The notes under the pieces are model-generated. The model saw nothing but the letters and a program-made list of their open reading frames with translations. It had not been told where the DNA came from and searched no databases. A program made the translations under genes and the position numbers. Below, piece after piece: positions 42,260 through 51,929 of a stretch of DNA of 64,000 bases. Origin of the DNA: Symsagittifera roscoffensis (taxonomy: Eukaryota; Xenacoelomorpha; Acoela; Convolutidae); NCBI RefSeq assembly GCF_963678635.1, contig NC_087071.1:37966438-38030437 (forward strand), written 5' to 3'. How positions within the stretch are numbered: position 1 is the first letter of the stretch; every line of letters starts with the position of its first letter.

Positions 42260-44711
42260 AGTATTGCAATTCCCGGTCTACAGCCTCTGGTATTTGTTTC
42301 GATCCGGTTAATGCTTCGTTAAAATTCTGTCTTTCTATCTCCAGCTTTAGTCGTTGCTCTATTTCTTTCGCAGCCAGATCCTGTTTCACTTTGGCAATTG
42401 CTTCCGTCGCCGCTTTCTCATAATTTATCTCTAGAGAGTTCCCTGCCGCGGATTCTATGGCATCATTAACATGTGATACAGCTTTCACTGTCTTCGTCGG
42501 CAATTCCGTGCTTGGTGCTCCTAAGTTCCTCGATTCAAATTCGTTTTGCCTGTTCCGCTGATTCTGCACCGCCGCTAATGCCAACTTATGTTTAGGGTGA
42601 CTCTGGTCCTTGACCGCTTCCCAGAACAAGGGACAATCCATTCGGAAGTGCCCCTCCTGGTTACAGAAGAAGCATCTTGCGCCTATCTTGATGATTAAGC
42701 CACTATAGTACTCGTGTTCCTCCATCTGGCTCATGTCCTCCTCATCTGGTGCATATCCTAGACTCTTCATGCCTTGTTTGTATGTTGTGCAGTCAGCCAC
42801 GTGGTGATTCGCCGACCCGCAGTTCGCGCATGATCTGCGCTTGTCCATGTCATCTCTAGGTTTGTACCATGACGACCTCTGCGGTTGACTTCCCCCTTGC
42901 GTGTTCCTGTTTTCTGAATACGAGTATTTCTTGGGTTTCATCAGCATGTATTCCCTTGATTTCTGTCTCATTTCTTCTGGGGTTGGTGCGCTGTCTTTCG
43001 ACAATGTGTAGTGTGTTGCTAACATTGTCCTTAAGTCGTCACTTTTTACCCCATCAATGAACTTCGAGGCAATGCTAAAGTTTTTTCTGTTTGTCGACTC
43101 CTCTGGGTCACTCCTTCTTCTCAAGCTCTCGAGATCATCTAGGAACCGATCTATTGACTCGTCGTCCCTCTGCCTTCTCTTTTCAAATCGCATCATCGCT
43201 TGGTGACCCTTCATGCCTGACCCGAATCGATTCAGCAATATCTCGAAGATCTTGTCCGCGGTATCGCGTTCTTCTTCTTTCTTCGCAACCACGCATTTTA
43301 ATGCTGTGCCTTCTAAATTGCTGAGTATGACTGTGCATGCTTGTCTTTCATCGTTCAAGTTGTCTTGCTCTAGATGTAATCTCATCACTTCCACCCACGT
43401 GTCAATGCATCCATCTGAGTCGTCTTTGAATTCTTTTGGCTTCTTGAATGTTTTTCTTGATTTCCCATCTCTCCTACCGCTCGAGTTAGTGTTCCTCGTG
43501 GCGAAGGCCTCTAGAGTCCTGTTCATCATCTCCCAAGTGTTTGCCCATGTCATAGCATCCGGACCTGCATTGCTGTTAGCTGTTGAGTCCCCCGGACCAG
43601 TCGTTGTACTTGACATTCCATTCTTCATGATTGTTTTAGCAGCTGTTGGTGCTATGCTCACCGTATCCCGGGTTAAGGGCAACGGTGTCGATTGCCGTTT
43701 GTTCCTTTGTGGTTCCACAAAGTCAACTCTGGTGCCTTGCGTGCGATCTGCTGCCGGTCTTTCTTGTGAGGTAGAATTACTCAAGATTGCATCCAATTTC
43801 GCCTGTATTGCACACGAACTCTCGGCCTGATTTTTGCTCATTGTGTCCATTCTCTTTTCCAGGCTACCTAATTGGCTGTTGACATCATCATATCGGTTTT
43901 TTAACTGTTGCAAATCTTTTTTGATGTTCTTATCTCGTTCTTCATTGGTGGTTTCTACATTATCTGACATCTCCGTGAGTCTCTCTTCTGTTGCCTTGGC
44001 CAGGTTAAAATAACTATCCAGATACTCGTTTTTGTTGTATCTTAATTCTTTTCTTATCACTTCTCTGTCCTCTTCGCTGTGCTTCAGCTTTTTGTCGATC
44101 TGATTCAGTTTCGCCATCAAGTCGCCTAGCTCAAGAGTAGCCTCTTCATGGTCAGCCGTCGGTCTTTCTTCGGCCGTCGCTTCTGCTCTAGTTTGTTCCT
44201 CTCTCGGATTGGCTTCTGTCGTCTTCGTGCTTACTGTTCCAAATGTTCGTGCTCTTTCAGCTTTTGGTTCTTCAGTCACGTTCTCTTTCGTTTTTATTCC
44301 GACCATCATCGCCAACCTTTCTGTAAAAGATGTCTTTTTTACTTGAGAGTCTTCTTTCACCGTTTCTTCGGTGTTGCCTATTGCATCTTCCACGTTGTCT
44401 ATTGGTGAGAATTCTATGGGTTTCGAGTTTGGTTCTTCTGCATTGCGCATTGGAGTTGACTCCGTCGCTATTTTCCTTGTTTCATCAACACTTTGATCAG
44501 GTGTCTCTAGATCAATCTCGATGGTGGGTTCTACTCGTTCCCCTTCCATGCCCTCTCTTGCTCTCTCCGTTGTACTCCTTGTGCTGACCATGTTAACTGA
44601 AAAGTTCTTCCTTGTTATCTTTGGGCCCATTGATGTTGTTTTGCGTAGCGACGAATTATACTTTGCTTCGGTAGGTCTTTTTTCAGCTACCGGTACCCTG
44701 CTCCGCCTCAT
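42240..44711 (-). CDS. Element A gag polyprotein, 823 aa
   Basis: ATG at 44709-44711. Residues ~1-180 are disordered and acidic. Residues ~190-300 are a coiled coil. Residues ~425-595 are a retrotransposon capsid domain (TWVEVMRLHLEQDNLNDERQ, then RFEKRRQRDDESIDRFLDDL). Two CCHC zinc knuckles follow: CANCGSANHHVADC (628-641) and CFFCNQEGHFRMDC (680-693). It forms the particle and binds genomic RNA. The last 14 bases overlap the start of pol. Confidence 0.9.
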   Translation of the reverse strand: MRRSRVPVAEKRPTEAKYNSSLRKTTSMGPKITRKNFSVNMVSTRSTTERAREGMEGERVEPTIEIDLETPDQSVDETRKIATESTPMRNAEEPNSKPIEFSPIDNVEDAIGNTEETVKEDSQVKKTSFTERLAMMVGIKTKENVTEEPKAERARTFGTVSTKTTEANPREEQTRAEATAEERPTADHEEATLELGDLMAKLNQIDKKLKHSEEDREVIRKELRYNKNEYLDSYFNLAKATEERLTEMSDNVETTNEERDKNIKKDLQQLKNRYDDVNSQLGSLEKRMDTMSKNQAESSCAIQAKLDAILSNSTSQERPAADRTQGTRVDFVEPQRNKRQSTPLPLTRDTVSIAPTAAKTIMKNGMSSTTTGPGDSTANSNAGPDAMTWANTWEMMNRTLEAFATRNTNSSGRRDGKSRKTFKKPKEFKDDSDGCIDTWVEVMRLHLEQDNLNDERQACTVILSNLEGTALKCVVAKKEEERDTADKIFEILLNRFGSGMKGHQAMMRFEKRRQRDDESIDRFLDDLESLRRRSDPEESTNRKNFSIASKFIDGVKSDDLRTMLATHYTLSKDSAPTPEEMRQKSREYMLMKPKKYSYSENRNTQGGSQPQRSSWYKPRDDMDKRRSCANCGSANHHVADCTTYKQGMKSLGYAPDEEDMSQMEEHEYYSGLIIKIGARCFFCNQEGHFRMDCPLFWEAVKDQSHPKHKLALAAVQNQRNRQNEFESRNLGAPSTELPTKTVKAVSHVNDAIESAAGNSLEINYEKAATEAIAKVKQDLAAKEIEQRLKLEIERQNFNEALTGSKQIPEAVDRELQYCENGDR

Positions 44712-44974
44712 TATTTCTATTTACAATTGTTCTTATTTACAATTTTACTATATACACAATCCTATTCTAAGAATAAAATCTTTCGAGAAAAAAAAATTTC
44801 TTAAAAAAAAAAATGTATACAACGTGGTGAAAACCTTGTTTCAGTTCTCTTTATTAACTTTTCGAGAAACTTTCCTTATTTGTGGTCTCAACCGTACCTG
44901 GTTCCAATTAGTCTTGTTCTATCTTAATTCTGTCTTAAAACACTTCTTGTAATTTTACTTCAATTTTTATACTG

Positions 44975-45690
44975 TCCCAAGACTTCCAATTGCCGTCCCT
45001 ACTCTTCTTTGTACCGTCCCAGGCTTCTTTCTCCTGTCCCAAGACTGTTCGGTACCGTCCCAGTACTTTCCGGCAGTGTCCCAAGACTCTTGTCCAAGAC
45101 TACTGTCCCAAGGCCAGTGTCCCAAGACTACTGTCCCAAGACTAGTGTCCCAAGACTAGTGTCCCAAGACTAGTGTCCCAAGACTACTGTCCCAAGACTA
45201 GTGTCCCAAGACTAGTGTCCCAAGACTACTGTCCCAAGACTAGTGTCCCAAGACTACTGTCCCAAGACTCCCGTCCCAAGACCCTGTCTCAAGACCCTTG
45301 TCCCAAGACCCTTGTCCCAAGACCCTGTCCCAAGACCCTGTCCCAAGACCCTGTCCCAAGACCCTCGTCCCAAGACCTTGTCCCAAGACCTTGTCCCAAG
45401 ACCCTGTCCCAAGACCTTGTCCCAAGACCCTGTCCCAAGACCTTGTCCCAAGACCCTGTCCCAAGACCCTGTCCCAAGACCCTTGTCCCAAGACCTTGTC
45501 CCAAGACCCCGTCCCAAGACCTTGTCCCAAGACCCTGTCCCAAGACCTTGTCCCAAGACCCTGTCCCAAGACCCTTGTCCCAAGACCCTGTCCCAAGACC
45601 CTGTCCCAAGACCACTGTCCCAAGACTGTACTGTCCCAAGACTGTCCCCAGACTGCTCTGTCCTAAGACTTCTTCGGCACTGTCCCAAGA
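44975..45690. repeat. GTCCCAAGAC minisatellite, 13-14 bp units
   Basis: Dense tandem units of CCAAGACCCTGTC (13 bp) and 14 bp variants such as CCAAGACTAGTGTC, about 45 in the regular part 45110-45690, with degenerate units back to 44975. The array is open in several frames on both strands, purely because of the repeat. Confidence 0.92.
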
Positions 45691-46564
45691 CTGTTGACAA
45701 GTGTCTGGGTGGTGGGACTTCTTTCCTCTTCGTTATGGGGACTTATTGATTCGCCGTACCTTGTACCACCACTCAAGCTCTAGTAAAATTTTCCCAAAAT
45801 CCTCTCTTAAAAGCCAAATGCTGACCCCCCTTTTTCTTATTTCTCTTTTTGGCTACCTCTATTTCAATGTTCCAAGTAACTTGAGACCAAAACCTGTGCG
45901 CAGGTATCTTGTGATCACCTGTTCGTACAAAATTTTAACACAAATCCTCACCAAAATGCAACAAAAATCTAAGCAAGAAAAAGTAATAAAATCAGAAAGA
46001 TGAGCCCACCTAAAATTCAAAGGTGACAAATGTCTACCTTCTATCGAAAAAAATGTCTGGTACCTAATTGCCACGCGTTTCCTTCCCCCCTGCTAGCGAT
46101 CTTATTGGGTATTACAAAAACTGTCTATGTCACTTCCCCCCTACCAATCCGACCAGGGTACCTTCCTTAACTCGAGTTCAAATTTCGATTTCCACCTAAT
46201 ATTACCAACGCGTGTTAATGTCTAATGTAACTAAGTCAACGATGTCGACAAATTAGTTACTCTAATTTCCCTCCTTTTTACAATTTACAACCGCCAACCT
46301 CTAACTTAACCAGCCCCCCTTCTAACCTCCCCCCTTTTTAGCCCCCCTTCTTAAGCCTAAAATTACCTTAAGCGCCGGGTGCTAAACCTCTCAAGAGAAA
46401 ACCGTAGACCTGTCTCCAGGCCTGCTCAAGTAAAAACGTTCCTCAAAACCGGGGGATGTCGCTTATCCTATTTTACACTTATCTCCTATAATGTAATGTG
46501 GATTTTAACGATACCCGTTCTGCCCACCTTGAGAACTCGAGAATTGCCAAATCCTTCTTGGCTG

Positions 46565-46756
46565 CTTTCCCACTCGACTGGTCACCTGTTCCAGTCCAGT
46601 CTCCTATTGGTTCAGCTCAAGTGTCCCTGAACCACTTTCCCACTCGGCTGGTCACCTCTTCCAGTCAAGTCTCCTATTGGTTCAGCTCAAGTGTCCCTGA
46701 ACCACTTTCCCACTCGGCTGGTCACCTCTTCCAGTGAAGTCTCCTATTGGTCCAGC
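46565..46756. repeat. 70 bp tandem repeat, ~2.7 units
   Basis: Units start at 46565, 46635 and 46705 (CTTTCCCACTCGRCTGGTCA...). The first two are full length and the third is cut short. They lie in the element A leader. Confidence 0.9.
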
Positions 46757-47223
46757 TAAGTTCCAAGCTATCTGAAAACCCTTGACAATGCCCCACACTC
46801 GGGCACTTTATTCAGTTTACTGGTTTAAATTGCTAGGTTGATCGAAACGATCGAACTTGTAAAACAGTATGGGTATACTATTTAATTAATATAAAGGTTT
46901 GATCCAACTAATCTGGTGTCAAAGTCACTGTCTTTTTTCGTTTTATGGTTTTTGTTCCTTTTTCTATTCTTTTTTGGTTTTTGTTTTGCTTTTTGTCTTT
47001 TTGCTCGTGTTTTTGTCCCCCTAGTTGCCCTCCTTTACTCGGTTAGCTAAGCCTCGTTCGGAGAGCGTACCAGGAAGTTTTCTCGAGTTTTCTTAAAAAG
47101 CTATCACGGTACAACCGGAAGGTTTGCACGTTCCCGTCGAACCGTACCGCCGGTACTCTAGAATGGGCATTCAGCCCGAAGCTGTCTCAAGTGGATTCGA
47201 CTCCGTAGTCTTGATGTCGTAAA

Positions 47224-47238
47224 CACCCAGGAGCGCCA
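47224..47238 (-). promoter_or_regulatory. Primer-binding-site candidate of element A
   Basis: On the minus strand TGGCGCTCCTGGGTG starts 11 bp after the 5' LTR. It would pair with a tRNA 3' end finishing in GCGCCA. The same 15 bp sits beside LTR-B at 50605-50619 and 62443-62457, which supports a conserved role. The tRNA was not identified. Confidence 0.6.
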
Positions 47239-47249
47239 TAAAAACACTA

Positions 47250-48153
47250 TGTAACATTCGTCTACTGCAGTCACACATGAGGCTTAAGAAAAATAGGCCC
47301 TATAACCACTGGCTCAAGGGTCAGGGACACCATCTCTTGTGTTTTTCTACCTCAAGAACGGTCGGAGCCAGTTCGGTTCGTTTGTGACATGAGACTACGA
47401 CCCGTTACAGCTTAAAGGCTACTACTAAAATATCCCCCCACTCTAGAATTAGAAACGTCCCCATACTTAGGTCTCTAGATACCCAAAATACATGAACGCC
47501 GTTAAAAGCCGGGTTGGAACAATCCGTTAATTACTTTTTATTAGACAGTGGAACTTTGATCCATTTCAGTTGGATCAACCTAAAACTCGCCTTACCTCAA
47601 CATAACAATTATAAAACACACTCTAGAAATTTAAATTAGTACTCACATTGTAGCACTCTCAAGAACCAGGAAGTAAATAAGTCGGTAAGCAACTCAAGAA
47701 TCAATAAAGTAACTAAGATGAGTTTAATGTTAGTCAGTTTCAATAACAAAACAAGTTTTTTACTCTAGACTGTGAGTTCTCGTGAACCATTGGGACACTC
47801 TAGCTGTCCACCTTTCCACCTAAGGTTCACTCTGGTCCAGTTAATAATAGTACTCCAATCACAACAATCCAGTTCGTGGGAATGCGCTCGTCTCTGTTTT
47901 AGATGGGACAGCTCTACTCTCGATTATTATTGCTACTGAAATTGCGAATAGCAATTTCCCACTGATTTTTCTAGCAACTTTCCCGCGATTGTCACTCAAT
48001 CGTTCTGACTTCTCTTTTCTGATTTTCAGTTATCGCGAGAAAATCGTGCATGACAGGTTCCATTCGAAATTTTGAAAAATTAAATTTCACTCCAAAATTA
48101 AGTGTTTCTTGCTTCTCTCAAGGTCAAACTTCCAAATATGACCGACTGGCACA
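47250..48153 (-). repeat. 5' LTR of element A
   Basis: 904 bp. It differs from the 3' LTR by about three substitutions and one missing base. It ends ...GGCACA, followed by TAC and the sequence seen at the empty site. Confidence 0.93.
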
Positions 48154-48172
48154 TACCCGACTGTTTGCCTTT

Positions 48173-48242
48173 TGCAACAGTCGCCTACTTAAGTCACATA
48201 TGAGGCCTAGAGAAATAGGCCCTATAACCATTGGCTCAAGAG
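48173..48242 (-). repeat. LTR-B end fragment
   Basis: 70 bp matching the first bases (plus strand) of LTR-B at 50631. It stops abruptly where the LINE copy begins. The duplicate is at 60014-60082. Confidence 0.75.
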
Positions 48243-50600
48243 TTGTTGTGATAAACTTATTAAATAGTCTTTTTCATATTAAATATCTGGTGCTACGATG
48301 AGGTCAAGATTGGCCTCTAAAAGTCCAGAGTGTTGCACTATGTGTTCCAAGTCAGTGGGGGAGAACTGGCTGATGTGCGAGGGCTGCGAAAAGTGGACGC
48401 ATAGCTCGTGTATGGGATACTCTCATGATATCTTCTGGAGAGGACCGCAAATGTAGTTTCTGTGCAATGGGAGCCTTAGTGATGATATTCGTCTAAAACC
48501 TACTGTGGTTGTGGGCGAGCTGTCGAAAGGCATTGAGGACATCAAAGAGTCACTGGAGATCATAAAATCTCGGCCTACGTGCAATCCTTCCCCTCCCCAA
48601 CTGGAATATAAGTATTCTAGTTTCGTTAAATCTAGTTCCGATATATCTCAAGAATTGCGATTTGGTGGTCTGCCGGAAATTAGCATGGGTACTAACAGCA
48701 AAAGTGATAAATCGAATATTTTTGAGCATGATGAAAAAATGATAAGCGATACGATGAAATTTCTTGGTGCAAATGCTTCAACGCAACTAATAAAAGACCC
48801 AGACAAATTTTGGTGAAAATTCGAAATGTTATTACGGTAGATAGATCATTTGCGCGTGCAAAAATGTTGACAAATTACGAAACAAACATCAAGCGAAACG
48901 AATATTCAGTTTTTCTATCAAAATACTTAAATAAAGAGGACCAAGAAAGGGAACAAAACTTGTTAAAGAAAAGACGCGAACAACTCGAAAGCGGAAACGA
49001 AGCAAAGGATATAATAATAAGAAATAACATAATATAACTGAAAAACCAAGCAGTAAATTGCACTGAATGTCTACCAAACAAAACCGAAGAATTAATAGCA
49101 TTATGTTACAATGTAGGAAGTTTATTCAAACCAGAAAGAAGACAAATTTTTCGAAGAGTATAATTTTAAAGAAATTTGACATTATTTGCATGTCTGAAAC
49201 ATGGCTTACAAATGACAACCGCGACTCCGAGATCTTTCTTGGAAATTACAACTGTTTTCTATCAAACAGAAGATCTTCTCTGCAATCAACATCTCACGGT
49301 AGAACAATAATTGGCGTTAAGTCAGGCCTAATGTCAGAACCTGCAAATTTTAGTTTAAATATCAACGGAGCGGCAGTAGCATGCTTTATTAAGCTAGATA
49401 AACGGAAATTGCTTGTTGTCTCTTGTTATCTACCGCCTGCAAATAGCAAATATGCTCTGAAAACAAATGAAATAAATAACTTTTAAAGACACAAGTAAAT
49501 TGCAGAAGAACTATGATTTGTTTATTCATGGTGACTTCAATTAACCCTCAAAAAATTGGTGCAACATTTCATCAATTAAAGAAACCGAAATATCATTTTT
49601 GGATGGAATAGAGAATCTTGAAATTCATCAAAATGTTAAGTTTAAAACTGTCACAACTGGTACTCTCGATTTGATCTTCACCAGCAATAAAATCCATGTA
49701 ACAGATGTTCATACTTTAGACAGTAACGAGAAATTGGGAAATTTTCAAACCATTATCCGGTCGAAATCTCTTTCAACTTACAGTAATCGGATCTTACGCG
49801 TCGTAAGTTTACTAAAGAGTCCATACTTAGCTATTGCAAAGGTGATTACGATTTGCTCAAGGAGCAAATACTAGAAAACTCTTTTGACACTTACTGTTGG
49901 TCAAAAGTAAATGTGATACTAAATCATTGTTATAACTGGTTATCGACGCTTATTGAAAAATTTATTCCAAAGCGCACTAAACATAGATCATCCTTGCCGC
50001 CATGGATAAGTCAATCGACTTCGAGTCTTATTAAACGTTTAAATACAGCTCGAAAGAAAAATACCTACTCTCATCCAAAAATTTTGCACTTAATTGAATA
50101 GACAGAAACGAACGCCGAAATGGGCATAGCCGTTTATGAACAGTCTCTTGCGTCAGAGCAATCAACGGGAAAATTTTTTAAATACTTTAAAGTTTTTCTT
50201 AAGTCAAGCTTACCAAGTACACTGAAGTACAAAAATGAGACCGCCAATACCGATCCATTAAAGGCAGAATTATTTTCGAAATTTTCCGCGTCTGTGTACA
50301 TTGAATCGTGTACGTTCTTAGAACCACCCGAACCTGATTACAGTCCTTGATACAATTAGTTTTACTCAGCTCAAGATACGTGAAATTTGTCAATCGTTGA
50401 ACACGAATAAAAGTAAAGGCCCCGACGATTTACCAACAGTACTGTTCTTTAAAAGACAAGCAACTCTATCTCATTCTATCTATCAAATGTTTTCTAAAAT
50501 TATTCAAACTAGGCGTTTTCCAGACTACTGGAAAGCAGCTATAATCGACCCAATTCATAAAAAAGAAGATAAAAGTGACATTGAAAATTAACGACCCGTA
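48243..50600 (+). pseudogene. CR1-like LINE fragment, copy 1 (LINE-B1)
   Basis: Begins with the LINE 5' end also seen at 58290-58297 and runs through ORF1 and the start of ORF2. ORF1 from ATG 48298 starts with a PHD-type zinc finger (CEGCEKWTHSSCMG) but has an in-frame TAG at about 48451. It then resumes (VVGELSKGIEDIKES, ELRFGGLPE) and shifts frame near 48815. ORF2 shows endonuclease (CMSETWLTND, KLLVVSCYLPPANS) and the first RT motifs (NKSKGPDDLPTVLFF, IIDPIHKKEDKSD). It stops inside RT at about 50600, directly against the primer-binding-site region of LTR-B. Several shared lesions with 60083-62437 show the two copies arose by DNA duplication. Confidence 0.85.
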
Positions 50601-50604
50601 AAAG

Positions 50605-50619
50605 CACCCAGGAGCGCCA
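50605..50619 (-). promoter_or_regulatory. Primer-binding-site sequence beside LTR-B1
   Basis: Same 15 bp as in element A, 11 bp from the LTR. It shows that LTR-B1 was a 5' LTR on this side. Confidence 0.55.
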
Positions 50620-50630
50620 TAAAAACACTA

Positions 50631-51514
50631 TGTAACAGTCGCCTACTTAAGTCACACATGAGGTTAAAGAAAAATAGGCCCTATAATTATTGGCTCAAGA
50701 GTCAGGGACACTATCTCTTGTGTTTTCTACCTCAAGCGGACGGAGCCAATTCGGTTCACTTGCGACATGATACCAAAACCCGCGTTACAGCTTCGAGGCC
50801 ACTACCAAAATACTCCCACTCTAGAAAATAAGAACGCCCCCATACTCAGGTCTCAAAATACCTAAAATACACGAACGCCGTTAAAAACAGGGTGGGATCT
50901 ATATATATAGTTATTTTTCATTAGATAGTGGACCTTTGATCCATTTCAGATGGATCAAACCAAAAACTCTCCCTAACTCAACATAACAAAATAAAACCCA
51001 CTCAATAAAACTAAATTAGGTACTCACATACCGACACGACCTCTGGAAATGAGTAAAAAAACTATAAAGCAACTCTAGAATTGATTGGGTAATTAAGTTT
51101 AACTCGAGAAATTTTAAATAAGTAAGTTTTAACTCAAGAAACAAGTTTTTGATCTGGACCATTGGGCAGCTTCAGCTGTCCACCTTTCCACCGAAAGTTC
51201 ACTCTGGTCCACTCTAGTTTATTTCCTCTCCACTCTTGATCACTTTCAGTCTTCTGCCAAGAATAAGACAGCTCTACTCTCGTTCGAATCATATATTGGA
51301 AATTAAGAATAGAAATTTCCAGCTACTATTTTTGACTACTTTCCCGCGATTGTAATTCGAATCTTCTGATCTTATTTTTCTGATATTTTCAGTTGTCGCG
51401 AGAAACTTGAGCATGACATGCTCAACTCGAACTTTTGAAAATTTGCATTTCACGCCAAAATCAAGACTAAACGTTTTCTCAAGGTCAAATTTCCAAATAT
51501 GACCGACTGGCACA
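50631..51514 (-). repeat. LTR-B1, related to LTR-A
   Basis: 884 bp with TGT...ACA ends. Collinear with LTR-A but clearly diverged, with small indels. On its low side it carries a primer-binding site, on its high side the polypurine tract and 3' coding end of a giant element, so it joins two element ends. Confidence 0.85.
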
Positions 51515-51929
51515 TACTCCCCGGACTCAAGGAGGTCGATGTCCTCATCGCGTGTCGTCGTCTGTCAGTGAGCCCCCAGAATGTTAAGTGCGTCTCAAGA
51601 TACAGTACCAATGGTCATTTACAGAAGTTTGGAGCAGATTTAACTTTATCTACACCCCAAAATTCACAAACATGATAATTGTCACATTATCGCAAAACAG
51701 CATTCAAAATCTACATACACCTGCACCCTGAATTTCCGCTTTGCAAGCTAATGATTAAAATTTATTTTGTTTTACCCATTCAGAATATTGTCGTGCAGCT
51801 TTCTGATTCATCTAGTAGTTATAAAATACTAGTAACAATAATTTTTTATAAAATTTTTTTTTCCGTGCCTTCAGATTTCATCTGAAATCACACTCTCACG
51901 ACTCAAGAACCAATTTCCGAACATCGTCT

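Larger units (their letters stand above)
44712..47249 (-). other. 2.5 kb untranslated leader of element A
   Basis: Lies between the 5' LTR and gag. Holds the primer-binding-site candidate, three 70 bp repeats and a minisatellite, and no conserved ORF. Packaging and translation signals would be expected here but were not identified. The poly-A and poly-T runs near 44790-44815 are also unusual. Confidence 0.6.
25219..48153 (-). mobile_element. Giant LTR retrotransposon, 22.9 kb (element A)
   Basis: Bounded by direct LTRs of 905 and 904 bp (25219-26123, 47250-48153), with TGT...ACA ends and a 3 bp TAC duplication (25216-25218, 48154-48156). The uninterrupted site survives at 59926-60013, which confirms the ends. 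Order on the minus strand: 5' LTR, primer-binding site, 2.5 kb leader, gag, PR-RT-RH, IN plus macro domain, SGNH ORF, two unknown ORFs, polypurine tract, 3' LTR. Gene order places it in Ty3/Gypsy. The LTRs differ by about three substitutions and one indel, so insertion is recent. About 9 kb downstream of integrase codes for proteins not found in ordinary elements of this group. Single stop codons and one frame change interrupt some ORFs. Confidence 0.93.

Noticed and set aside
27059-44952. Many plus-strand ORFs of 60-205 codons across element A
   Set aside because: Antisense shadows of the long minus-strand ORFs, with no recognisable domains.
45110-45690. CRISPR-like array
   Set aside because: Units are 13-14 bp, contiguous and without unique spacers, in a eukaryotic retrotransposon leader.
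45173-45749. ORFs of 116-174 codons on both strands (SQDPVPRPCPKT repeats)
   Set aside because: They are translations of the 13-14 bp minisatellite in the element A leader, open in several frames at once, with no conserved flank.
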